Positions 1 to 6,625 of a stretch of 6,981 bases of DNA are shown here, in pieces. The translations under genes were made by a program, and so were the position numbers. Below the pieces are notes generated by a model. The model had not been told where the DNA came from, did no database searches, and worked only from the letters and a program-made list of their open reading frames with translations. This DNA comes from Alphaproteobacteria bacterium. Lineage in GTDB: Bacteria > Pseudomonadota > Alphaproteobacteria > Puniceispirillales > Puniceispirillaceae. Within the stretch, counting starts at the first letter, position 1. Every line of letters starts with the position of its first letter. Location: the NCBI GenBank assembly GCA_011526395.1, contig WTHW01000263.1, positions 1 through 6,981 of the forward strand, read 5' to 3'.

Positions 1-552
1 GTGCTTCCAACCATCCGCTCCAGATGCCGCGAGGTCAAATTCGAGGCATTATCAGCCGCAGACTCAACACAAATCCTAGCCCAATTCCTCCCTGATGCTG
101 ATCAAACAGCCTTGCATGATTTGGCAATTTTTTCAGGCGGATCAATCGGGTACGCCTTACAAGTCGCACAAACAGATGTGCTAGATTTATACGAGGCCAC
201 ATGCCGCATCTTGGCAAAACCGCAAGCTGATAAAAATAGCCTTCTTGACGTTAGCGGCAAATGGGGCGGCGCACGCTCAAAGGCGCTTTTGCCAATCGCT
301 ATATCAGCTTTTACCAATTTGCTATCGAATGCCGCCTTAAAAGCAGCTAACCAGCCATTACCAGCCAAGCTTTTATCTTGCGAGCAAGCCCTTATTGATG
401 AGATGGCCAGTCAGGCAACAAGCCATGAAATATCAACCCTCTATAGCGAAGTGGAAATGCGTTTAAATACAGGCGCACGCGCTTATTTGGATATGCCTAG
501 CGTTTTTATGGCTGTTTTTGATAAAATTCATAGCATTACACACAAAAATTAG
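1..552 (+). CDS. holB: DNA polymerase III subunit delta' (3' part only)
   Basis: This is the C-terminal 183 codons of the clamp-loader delta prime subunit, which helps load the sliding clamp onto primed DNA at the replication fork. The first bases, GTG, are an internal codon because the reading frame is open to the window edge. The sequence begins at LPTIRSRC, the hallmark SRC motif (in-window residues 7-9) of clamp-loader AAA+ subunits, whose arginine acts in trans on a neighbour's ATP site. By comparison with the E. coli protein, about 150 residues with the Walker region are missing upstream. GGSIGYAL (46-53) matches the sensor-2 region, usually G-x-P-G-x-A-L. The remainder is the helical collar domain, which is poorly conserved. 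The gene ends at TAG 550-552, and metG follows in the same direction, as is usual in Alphaproteobacteria. Identification rests on the SRC and sensor-2 motifs plus gene order. Confidence 0.88.
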   Translation: MLPTIRSRCREVKFEALSAADSTQILAQFLPDADQTALHDLAIFSGGSIGYALQVAQTDVLDLYEATCRILAKPQADKNSLLDVSGKWGGARSKALLPIAISAFTNLLSNAALKAANQPLPAKLLSCEQALIDEMASQATSHEISTLYSEVEMRLNTGARAYLDMPSVFMAVFDKIHSITHKN

Positions 553-565
553 GCTATTTAAGACA

Positions 566-590
566 AAGCGTTTCAGATAAAACAACGCTT
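566..590 (+). repeat. Small inverted repeat between holB and metG
   Basis: AAGCGTT (566-572) and AACGCTT (584-590) are perfect 7-base inverted arms around an 11-base loop. A short GTTTT follows at 597-601, about six bases after the stem. The stem is short and no T-run abuts it, so it is a weak terminator or attenuator at best. Reading through to metG seems likely. Confidence 0.3.
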
Positions 591-624
591 ATCGCCGTTT
601 TAAGACTTTTTCGGAACTTGTTTC

Positions 625-2157
625 ATGTCGAACCATTTTTACATCACAACTCCCATTTATTATGTGAATGACAAGCCACATATCGGCCATGCCTACACCA
701 CTTTGGCATGTGATGCTTATGCACGCTTCCAGCGTCTTGATGGGCAAGATGTAAAGTTCCTGACAGGCACAGATGAACATGGCCAAAAAGTCGAAGATGC
801 CGCGACCAAAGCTGGTATCGCGCCGCAAGACTTCACTGATAAAGTCTCGCAGAATTTCCAAGATTTGGCTGTTTCCATGAATTTCAGCCATGATGAATTT
901 ATCCGCACAACCTCAGAGCGCCATAAGCAAACCTGCCAAAAATTATGGCAAATATTGCAAGATAAAGGTCATATTTATCTTGGCAAATATGCAGGCTGGT
1001 ACTCAGTGCGTGATGAAGCCTATTACACAGAAACAGAGATTGTTGACGGCAAAGCACCAACCGGTGCGCCTGTTGAATGGGTTGAAGAGCCATCCTATTT
1101 CTTCGATTTATCGAAATGGCAGGATAAATTACTTGCCTTTTATGATGAAAATCCTGATTTCGTCGCACCAGCTAGCCGTTTTAACGAGATTAAGTCATTT
1201 GTCTCAGGCGGGCTAAAAGACTTATCTATCAGTCGCACCAGCTTTAAATGGGGCGTGCCTGTGCCGAATGATGATGCGCATGTGATGTATGTCTGGCTTG
1301 ATGCTCTTACAAATTACCTCACAGCCGCCGGATGGCTTGATGATGAAGCCTCTTATCAGGCATTATGGCCAGCCAATATCCATATGGTCGGCAAGGATAT
1401 TGTGCGCTTTCACGCTGTCTATTGGCCAGCCTTTTTGATGGCAGCTGACCTACCATTGCCAAAACGTATCTATGCACATGGCTGGTGGACAAATGAGGGA
1501 CAAAAGATCTCAAAATCTGTTGGCAATGTCATTGACCCGCTTGCTTTAATTGATGAATTTGGACTTGATCAAACACGCTATTTCCTCTTGCGCGAAGTGC
1601 CTTTTGGCAATGATGGCGATTTTGCCAGAGCGGCCATGATTCAGCGTATTAATTCAGATTTAGCGAATGATTTGGGTAACTTATCTAACCGTGTTCAGTC
1701 ACTTATCGTGAAAAATCTAGATGGTGTGCATCCCGCACTACCAGACACATTGCAAGAGGAAGATAAAGCGTTGCTTGATGCCGCAGACAGCCTTTTGGAG
1801 CGCGTGCGCACCAACTTTGCAAATCAGCAATTCCACGAAGCCTTGCGCCAGATTTGGCAGGTTATCTCACACTCAAATCGCTATGTTGATGCGATGGCAC
1901 CATGGGCGCTGAAAAAGACAGATCCACCACGCATGGCAGAGGTGCTAGCTGTTTTGATGGAAGTCATCCGCCAATGCGGTATTTTGGTGCAACCTGTCAT
2001 GCCACAATCTGCAAATGCCTTGCTTGACCAGCTTAAAATTCCAGCTGATAAGCGTGATTTTGCAGCGATTGGCGGGGCGCGCCGTGATGATTTGCCTGTT
2101 GAAATTGAAAAACCACAGGCTGTCTTCCCGCGCTTTATCGAGGCTGAGGGCGAGTAG
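625..2157 (+). CDS. metG: Methionine--tRNA ligase
   Basis: Cytoplasmic class I aminoacyl-tRNA synthetase of 510 residues that charges tRNA-Met with methionine for initiation and elongation. The HIGH signature is at residues 19-22, TGTDEHG at 47-53, the active-site YVWLDALTNY at 222-231 and GKDIVRFH at 256-263. The KMSKS loop is KISKS at 294-298. The anticodon-binding helical domain is marked by LGNLSNR (350-356) and NRYVDAMAPW (418-427). The insertion around 122-136 (YAGWYSVRDEAYYTE) keeps the family shape but has no paired zinc cysteines, and there is no C-terminal tRNA-binding domain. Both traits fit the compact form common in Alphaproteobacteria. The ATG at 625 gives the standard N-terminus (FYITTPIYYVN), and a weak CGGAA sits eight bases before it. 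The gene is complete and ends nine bases before tatD. Confidence 0.97.
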   Translation: MSNHFYITTPIYYVNDKPHIGHAYTTLACDAYARFQRLDGQDVKFLTGTDEHGQKVEDAATKAGIAPQDFTDKVSQNFQDLAVSMNFSHDEFIRTTSERHKQTCQKLWQILQDKGHIYLGKYAGWYSVRDEAYYTETEIVDGKAPTGAPVEWVEEPSYFFDLSKWQDKLLAFYDENPDFVAPASRFNEIKSFVSGGLKDLSISRTSFKWGVPVPNDDAHVMYVWLDALTNYLTAAGWLDDEASYQALWPANIHMVGKDIVRFHAVYWPAFLMAADLPLPKRIYAHGWWTNEGQKISKSVGNVIDPLALIDEFGLDQTRYFLLREVPFGNDGDFARAAMIQRINSDLANDLGNLSNRVQSLIVKNLDGVHPALPDTLQEEDKALLDAADSLLERVRTNFANQQFHEALRQIWQVISHSNRYVDAMAPWALKKTDPPRMAEVLAVLMEVIRQCGILVQPVMPQSANALLDQLKIPADKRDFAAIGGARRDDLPVEIEKPQAVFPRFIEAEGE

Positions 2158-2166
2158 GGGACATCT

Positions 2167-2952
2167 ATGCATCTGATTGATACACATGCCCATCTTGATT
2201 ACCCCCATCTTTATGATCAGCTAGATGATGTGATTGCCAGAGCTGATGAGGCAGGGGTAAAAAACATCATCTCCATTGGTGTGAAATTATCAACAGCAGA
2301 TGGTCCAAAAAAAATCGCAGAGACTTACGATAACATTTTCTGCTCAGTCGGCATCCATCCACATGAGGCAGAAAATGAGCCGCTATCATGTGATTATGAT
2401 GCGATCTATGCCGCCGCCAACCATCCCAAAGTGGTTGCGATTGGCGAAGCTGGCCTTGATTATTATTACGACAACGCGCCGCGCACCCGCCAAGCAGAAA
2501 GCTTGCGCGTGCAAATCGCTGTCGCCCGTGACTTAAATGTGCCTATCATCATTCATGCGCGTGATGCCGATGATGATATGGCTGACATTCTCGAAGATGA
2601 ATATCAAAAAGGTGCGTACAAGGGCGTGTTGCACTGCTTCTCCTCTGGCGAGAGATTGGCAACACGAGCCCTAGCCATCGGCTTTTACATCAGCTTTTCA
2701 GGTATTGTGACATTCAAATCAGCAACTGAAATTCAACAAGTGGCTCAATTTGTGCCAAGCGATCGTATTCTTGTGGAAACAGATGCCCCATTTTTGGCGC
2801 CTGTACCGATGCGCGGCAAAAAGAATGAGCCTGCTTTCACAAGCCATACAGCACAATTCTTGGCTGATTTGCGTGGCATCAGCTTGGATGAGCTTGCGGA
2901 GATAACAACAAATAATGCCAAAACACTTTTTGATAAAATGGTGATATCATAA
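2167..2952 (+). CDS. tatD: TatD family metal-dependent deoxyribonuclease
   Basis: A 261-residue amidohydrolase-fold protein of the TatD family. Characterised members are Mg2+-dependent 3'-5' exonucleases acting on DNA or RNA, linked to repair and RNA quality control; the old link to Tat transport is not supported. Metal ligands visible in order are H7 and H9 (DTHAH), E94 (GEAGLDYY), H130 (IIHARDAD), H156 (LHCFSS) and D206 (ETDAPFL). The length is normal and all core residues are present. The ATG at 2167 is preceded by AGGGG overlapping the metG stop region, at good spacing. The stop is shared with the next start as TAATG. Proteobacterial genomes often carry several paralogues (TatD, YcfH, YjjV); the position behind metG matches the YcfH-type copy, so the symbol is family level. 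Confidence 0.95.
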   Translation: MHLIDTHAHLDYPHLYDQLDDVIARADEAGVKNIISIGVKLSTADGPKKIAETYDNIFCSVGIHPHEAENEPLSCDYDAIYAAANHPKVVAIGEAGLDYYYDNAPRTRQAESLRVQIAVARDLNVPIIIHARDADDDMADILEDEYQKGAYKGVLHCFSSGERLATRALAIGFYISFSGIVTFKSATEIQQVAQFVPSDRILVETDAPFLAPVPMRGKKNEPAFTSHTAQFLADLRGISLDELAEITTNNAKTLFDKMVIS

Positions 2953-3743
2953 TGGCGATGACATCTTTGAAAGTGACAATTTTGGGATGCGGCACCTCTG
3001 TTGGTGTCCCTGCCTTGGGCAGAGCCGGGTGGGGCGCGTGCGATCCCACCAACCCGAAAAACAGACGCCAAAGATGCGCCTTGCTTGTCCAAAGCGAGAC
3101 AACCAACATTCTTGTTGATGCAGGCCCTGATATTCGCAACCAGCTACTACCTCACGAGCTAGAGGCACTAGATGCTATCTTAATTACCCACACCCACGCA
3201 GATCATATTGCTGGCTTGGATGATGTGCGCACCTTCTACTGGCCTAGTCAGGTGAAGATTCCTATCTATGCCACTGAAAAACATGCTGCTGATATCACAG
3301 CGCGCTATCCCTATCTGTTTGAAAAAAAATCAGGCTCGCCCAGCTATTTTGTCCCGCCTTTGACCCATCATATGATAGCAGCTGATCAAGACCTGACCAT
3401 TGGCGATATCCATATCCATACACTTCATCAAGATCATGGCAATGCGATGTCTCTTGGCTTCATCTTTAATGATGCCTGCGCCTATTCAACAGATGTTGTT
3501 GGCATGCCAGACCATAATTTTGATCGCCTGAAGGATATACCCTTTTGGATAGTTGAGGCCTTGCGCGAGAGCGAGCATCAAGCTCATAGCCATCTATCTC
3601 AGACACTTGAATGGATTGACCGCGTCTCGCCAGCCCAAGCCTACCTTACACATTTGGGTCTAGAGTCTGATTATGATGCTTTCGAAGATGCAACGCCGCC
3701 TCATGTGTCACCTGCCTATGACGGCCTGACTTTTCAGACATAA
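2952..3743 (+). CDS. PhnP-like metallo-beta-lactamase-fold hydrolase
   Basis: A 263-residue cytoplasmic metallo-hydrolase. The N-terminus ILGCGTSVGVP (10-20), then GWGACDPTNPKNRR (26-39), is the signature of the PhnP-like branch, and IDAGPD-type residues follow at about 54-60. The metal-binding HTHADH motif gives H80, H82, D84 and H85. Further ligands are H162 (QDHG), D181 (YSTD) and H234 (YLTHLG). H214, in HSHLS, may match the acid/base histidine of PhnP. E. coli PhnP cleaves cyclic and linear phosphodiesters during phosphonate use, but no phn genes are present here. The cysteine cluster near residue 30 is reduced to one cysteine, so a different substrate is plausible. The ATG overlaps the tatD stop by one base, and no clear Shine-Dalgarno is seen, suggesting translational coupling. 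A second in-frame ATG lies at 2958. Fold confidence is high; substrate unknown. Confidence 0.92.
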   Translation: MAMTSLKVTILGCGTSVGVPALGRAGWGACDPTNPKNRRQRCALLVQSETTNILVDAGPDIRNQLLPHELEALDAILITHTHADHIAGLDDVRTFYWPSQVKIPIYATEKHAADITARYPYLFEKKSGSPSYFVPPLTHHMIAADQDLTIGDIHIHTLHQDHGNAMSLGFIFNDACAYSTDVVGMPDHNFDRLKDIPFWIVEALRESEHQAHSHLSQTLEWIDRVSPAQAYLTHLGLESDYDAFEDATPPHVSPAYDGLTFQT

Positions 3744-3762
3744 ACCGCTGAAATTATTGCTT

Positions 3763-3818
3763 TAACTATAACTAATTTAGATGTATACAACAAAGGTATG
3801 CATTTAAGGGTATAGTTA
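3763..3818 (+). repeat. Nested inverted repeats upstream of the pilin-like gene
   Basis: The outer arms TAACTATA (3763-3770) and TATAGTTA (3811-3818) are perfect 8-base inverted repeats. Inside them ATGTATAC (3781-3788) and GTATGCAT (3796-3803) form 8 pairs in RNA, with one G-U wobble, around a 7-base loop. The Shine-Dalgarno AAGGG (3806-3810) lies between the inner hairpin and the outer right arm, and the GTG start follows immediately. The arrangement could be an operator or an RNA structure affecting ribosome access. Some chance pairing is expected in AT-rich DNA. Confidence 0.45.
3806..3810 (+). promoter_or_regulatory. Shine-Dalgarno deciding a GTG start
   Basis: AAGGG ends nine bases before GTG 3820 but 21 bases before the in-frame ATG at 3832. 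This favours the GTG, and so a 10-residue prepilin leader and not a six-residue one. Confidence 0.6.
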
Positions 3819-3819
3819 C

Positions 3820-4686
3820 GTGTCTGGTAAAATGTCTGTAAAATCTGGTTTTTCTCTTATCGAATTGCTTGTTGTTGTCGCCATTATTGGCATTCTTGCA
3901 GCTGTTGGGATCACAGGCTATCAAGTCTATATCGCCCAGACGCGCGATGCGACAACTGTCGATAATTTCGAGTTTCTAAAACGTACCCTAGATCAAGATA
4001 TCCTATCGCTTGAAAATGACCTAAGCGCACGAAGCGATTTTGCCGCAGACCTAACATCGACAAGCCAATGTTTTCAGTTACGCGATAATTACATAACTGA
4101 CATTAACTCTATTCGCAGCAACCCCTTTAATGACTCCAAAGGTCAAGTGTGTGATGGCAATCATTTTGCTAGCCACCGTAACGAGGTGCAGGGCGGCACA
4201 GCTGATAATGTGACGCTAACACGCGGCCAGACGATGGTTTATTGTGACGGTATTGATGTACAAACAGCCAGCTGGAAGCGCGTCAATGATAATCTTGGCT
4301 TGAAATTCTGCACATGCTCTGGTCAAGAAGAGTGCGTCACCACAAAGCGCTATTCAGGCACAGTCTTAACTACATCACCTAGCTCAGGTGGATTTACATT
4401 CGTGACGATTGATAATCCAACAACACCAAGCCTGACAAACAACGCCCAGCTTCTAATCGGGAACCAGCTTGTAAACGTTCAGCACGGCACCGCCGACTAT
4501 TCAGGAGCAGATCATATCCTCGAAGTGCTGCTACCGTCACCAGCTACAGCTGGCGATACAGTCTATGAGGTGAATGGTGATGTGTGTTTCACACCGCCGG
4601 GCGAGACGACAAAAGCATTATATTTGGCCGATTTTTCCGGCCTCGACGTTTCTAGTGCGTTGCCAGACAGGCATGCGTGCTACTAA
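3820..4686 (+). CDS. Type IV pilin-like protein, large and cysteine-rich
   Basis: A 288-residue prepilin. The leader MSGKMSVKSG ends at the prepilin peptidase site G10|F11, and the mature protein starts FSLIELLVVVAIIGILAAVG with the conserved glutamate at +5 (E15). This is the N-terminal methylation helix that anchors pilins in the inner membrane and packs in the fibre core. The helix continues with charged residues to about 70. The globular part (about 80-288) is not one I recognise. It carries eight cysteines (84, 111, 142, 164, 166, 172, 256, 287), enough for four disulfides, and a Thr/Ser/Val-rich, probably beta-stranded stretch at about 178-256. At 278 mature residues it is well above ordinary major pilins (about 130-170), which suits a minor or specialised pilin. 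A pseudopilin of a type II secretion system is the alternative. No assembly genes are visible. It is followed after 30 bases by a second exported-protein gene, so an operon is likely. Confidence 0.85.
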   Translation: MSGKMSVKSGFSLIELLVVVAIIGILAAVGITGYQVYIAQTRDATTVDNFEFLKRTLDQDILSLENDLSARSDFAADLTSTSQCFQLRDNYITDINSIRSNPFNDSKGQVCDGNHFASHRNEVQGGTADNVTLTRGQTMVYCDGIDVQTASWKRVNDNLGLKFCTCSGQEECVTTKRYSGTVLTTSPSSGGFTFVTIDNPTTPSLTNNAQLLIGNQLVNVQHGTADYSGADHILEVLLPSPATAGDTVYEVNGDVCFTPPGETTKALYLADFSGLDVSSALPDRHACY

Positions 4687-4702
4687 TCAACCCTCTAATT
4701 TT

Positions 4703-4711
4703 GGGAGAAGG
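4703..4711 (+). promoter_or_regulatory. Strong Shine-Dalgarno for the 611-residue exported protein
   Basis: GGGAGAAGG lies five bases before ATG 4717, in a gap of only 30 bases after the pilin-like gene. It supports both the start choice and cotranscription with the pilin-like gene. Confidence 0.75.
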
Positions 4712-4716
4712 TTAAT

Positions 4717-6552
4717 ATGAAGAAAATGATTGCGACTTTGGCGCTCTTTGCCGGTCTATTTCTGTCCTTGCCAGCAACGGCAAATGATGGATTTAGCGTT
4801 GGCGGGGTAGGGAACTTTGGTGGCGAAGCGACCAATAACCCTGTCACAGAGAATGGATGGCCAGATCTAAACACATTTAGACAATTCCGTGATTGCTGTA
4901 GTTATGAGAACACACCAGCAGATGCGACATTGGCAAATAACGCGCTTGCCGCTGATAATGGCACACCTGGCCAAGCTGAAGGCTCTAACTGTCAGGCAGC
5001 CTCTTATGCGACTTTGAAGCTATCTTGCGGCCTGACTGCAAATAGCTGTCAGAGCAAGCAGCGCTCAGAGATGGATTCTCTAAACACATTCAACAATGCC
5101 AACCCATGTCTATCACCAGGTTATCTAAGCTACTCAGCTTATCAGACAGCCAATGGTAAGGGCTATATCATGTCACAAGCAGATGCGACATTATATGGCG
5201 AGGCAACAACAGCAAGTCCTGCTCTAAACGCACTATGTCCTGGCAATAATTGTGCAACAACACAAAAATCTGTGTTCGAGAATGCAAAATTGGCATTGGC
5301 AGCAGGTTACACAACCTACGCCGCATGGACAGCTGCTACGAATAATGGTTACGACCTGACTGTGGCAGACTACACATTATACACACAAGCACAGACAGAC
5401 ACATATGATGCGTTTTGTGCTGGTTCAGATTGTAGCAATGTCAGCAAGACAGATTTCCAAGCTGCCAAATTGGTGCAAGCTAATGTTGACTCAGGCAACC
5501 CTTTGACTGGCAACACAATTCAGTCAGTTGTGACAAACACATCTTCAACAGTTGATTCTGACCTGACATTGTCAGACCCGCTGCATCTTAGCTTCGTGCA
5601 GGGTTGTATTGGTTCAAACACAGCTGTGTCTAACATCACAGCCTGTACCTCTTCAGTTGATGGTGCGGCGCTAAACCAGCATGTGGTCTCAGAGATTGCA
5701 GGCGGTGCGTCAGGCACAATCACATCAAGCCTATTGCAAGATGCTGGTGTATCAGCTGATACAGCGAACATCGCGGCTGGCAACACATGTGGCCCGAATG
5801 AAGATCAGTCATGTTTGGCACAAATCAACAGCGTTCTGTCAGCTGATGCCACATTCACAGGTGCTGAAATCGAAGCAGCTCTTGCTAGCTACTTTGAAAC
5901 ATTGCTAGAGCCAGCAGATACAGTTGTTGCAGATGCCACAACCTCAGCAGGTTGTGCATCATCATCAACAACATTTGCTGTCCCAAGCCCACCAGCCATC
6001 TGTGCGTCAGTCAACTGGAACTGTACTTCAAACACAAATGGTATTTCTGTGACTTATGATGATAATGGTAAAGGTAACATTGTTGCTGATACATTATTAT
6101 TCTCAGGCGGTGCCTACACTGTCACAGCGACAACAAAGCTTGGTGGTGCGACACGCACAATCACAGGTAATGTGAATATCAACCAGCTAAGCGCAGCAGC
6201 TGGAGCAGGGTACAAGACAGGCAGTCAGCCAGCATGGTGGCGTAATTATAACGTTATCGAGCGCGCTCGTAATGCTTGTGCAAACCAAGGTGGCTCTTTG
6301 ACAACTTATGCTGAACTACAAGCCGCAAACGCGACTTATAACATTATCGGTAATGGCACGCGTACAATCTTTGCAGATGCCAGCGGTAATGCCTCAGCAA
6401 GCACATCTGGCCGTCAGCAATGTTCTGAAAGCTGGCCACAAGGCCCGCATAGCCTCAGATGGTATACATGGGCACGTTCACAAACATGTAAAGGCAGAGC
6501 CGGTTTCGGTCGCAACTTCACATATGTTTGTAAAGACATCCCTTGTAACTAA
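4717..6552 (+). CDS. Secreted cysteine-rich repeat protein, putative adhesin
   Basis: A 611-residue protein I cannot assign to a named family. Residues 1-22 form a Sec signal peptide (KK, hydrophobic core, ATA|ND). No later membrane segment or cell-wall anchor is seen. The mature protein has 22 cysteines. Residues about 100-370 hold a degenerate repeat of about 60 residues opening with a close cysteine pair: C104/C111, C174/C179, C234/C239, C297/C310 and C358/C366. The best-kept part, GY-x2-Y-x-A ending A-D-x-T-L-Y, is at 133-163 and again at 195-225 (13 of 31 identical). Residues about 413-490 look beta-rich, with C429/C436. The C-terminal domain (about 505-611) is rich in Trp and Arg, and its C521, C569, C591, C605 layout with GGSL (525-528) and FTYVC (601-605) recalls a C-type-lectin fold. 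Together with the adjacent pilin gene this suggests a stalk with a binding tip, which is inference. Confidence 0.8.
   Translation: MKKMIATLALFAGLFLSLPATANDGFSVGGVGNFGGEATNNPVTENGWPDLNTFRQFRDCCSYENTPADATLANNALAADNGTPGQAEGSNCQAASYATLKLSCGLTANSCQSKQRSEMDSLNTFNNANPCLSPGYLSYSAYQTANGKGYIMSQADATLYGEATTASPALNALCPGNNCATTQKSVFENAKLALAAGYTTYAAWTAATNNGYDLTVADYTLYTQAQTDTYDAFCAGSDCSNVSKTDFQAAKLVQANVDSGNPLTGNTIQSVVTNTSSTVDSDLTLSDPLHLSFVQGCIGSNTAVSNITACTSSVDGAALNQHVVSEIAGGASGTITSSLLQDAGVSADTANIAAGNTCGPNEDQSCLAQINSVLSADATFTGAEIEAALASYFETLLEPADTVVADATTSAGCASSSTTFAVPSPPAICASVNWNCTSNTNGISVTYDDNGKGNIVADTLLFSGGAYTVTATTKLGGATRTITGNVNINQLSAAAGAGYKTGSQPAWWRNYNVIERARNACANQGGSLTTYAELQAANATYNIIGNGTRTIFADASGNASASTSGRQQCSESWPQGPHSLRWYTWARSQTCKGRAGFGRNFTYVCKDIPCN
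5113..5391 (+). repeat. Best-conserved copies of the internal protein repeat
   Basis: Codons 133-163 (5113-5205) and 195-225 (5299-5391) encode aligned 31-residue segments, 62 residues apart. They share 13 positions: G, Y, Y, A, A, G, Y, A, D, T, L, Y and A. The DNA has diverged far more than the protein pattern, so this is an old, selected repeat and not a recent tandem duplication. Confidence 0.65.
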
Positions 6553-6566
6553 TCAAAAACATCAGA

Positions 6567-6592
6567 GCTCATCCATCACATGATGGGTGAGC
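6567..6592 (+). other. Strong intergenic hairpin between the two secreted-protein genes
   Basis: GCTCATCCATCA (6567-6578) and TGATGGGTGAGC (6581-6592) are inverted arms. In RNA they form 11 pairs, including one wobble, closed by a tetraloop ACAT. There is no T-run directly after the stem (CGCTCAAG follows), so a classical intrinsic terminator is unlikely. It overlaps an 8-base palindrome GAGCGCTC (6589-6596). It lies 15 bases after the upstream stop and about 20 bases before the next Shine-Dalgarno. A role in mRNA stability, processing or partial termination that sets the ratio of the two proteins is plausible. Confidence 0.55.
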
Positions 6593-6613
6593 GCTCAAGA
6601 TAAGTATTTTCAA

Positions 6614-6619
6614 AAGGAG
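6614..6619 (+). promoter_or_regulatory. Near-consensus Shine-Dalgarno for the 111-residue protein
   Basis: AAGGAG sits six bases before ATG 6626. It rules in this start over the in-frame GTG at 6587, which lies inside the hairpin, has no ribosome site and would put 13 polar residues in front of the signal peptide. Confidence 0.85.
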
Positions 6620-6625
6620 AGTATC

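Larger units (their letters stand above)
3744..3819 (+). promoter_or_regulatory. AT-rich leader, likely promoter of the exported-protein genes
   Basis: This 76-base gap separates the housekeeping block from the pilin-like gene and is clearly more AT-rich than its surroundings. TATAAC at 3767-3772 matches five of six bases of a sigma-70 -10 box, but nothing convincing lies 17 bases upstream. TTTAAC (3761-3766) with TATACA (3784-3789) has the right 17-base spacing but weak hexamers. Either could drive the downstream genes. The change in gene type and the two nested inverted repeats suggest this is a regulatory boundary and not just a spacer. Confidence 0.4.

Noticed and set aside
1..3. GTG at the first base as the start of the holB gene
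   Set aside because: The encoded protein begins right at the SRC motif, which lies well inside delta prime, so the codon is internal and the gene is cut by the window edge.
3732..3753. TTTCAG ... CTGAAA inverted repeat over the hydrolase stop codon as a terminator
   Set aside because: Only six mostly AT pairs with a ten-base loop and no T-run directly after; too weak to call.
5520..5786. Minus-strand and out-of-frame open frames inside the 611-residue gene
   Set aside because: They have no ribosome sites or motifs and follow from the stop-poor composition of the real gene.
6416..6552. Variable region of a diversity-generating retroelement at the end of the lectin-like gene
   Set aside because: The lectin-like end of a secreted protein invites the idea, but no template copy, reverse transcriptase or accessory gene is seen in the 429 bases that follow; it would need the downstream sequence.
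6587..6625. Upstream GTG start extending the small secreted protein by 13 residues
   Set aside because: It lies in the hairpin arm, lacks a ribosome site, and would place polar residues before a perfect signal peptide; AAGGAG points to ATG 6626.
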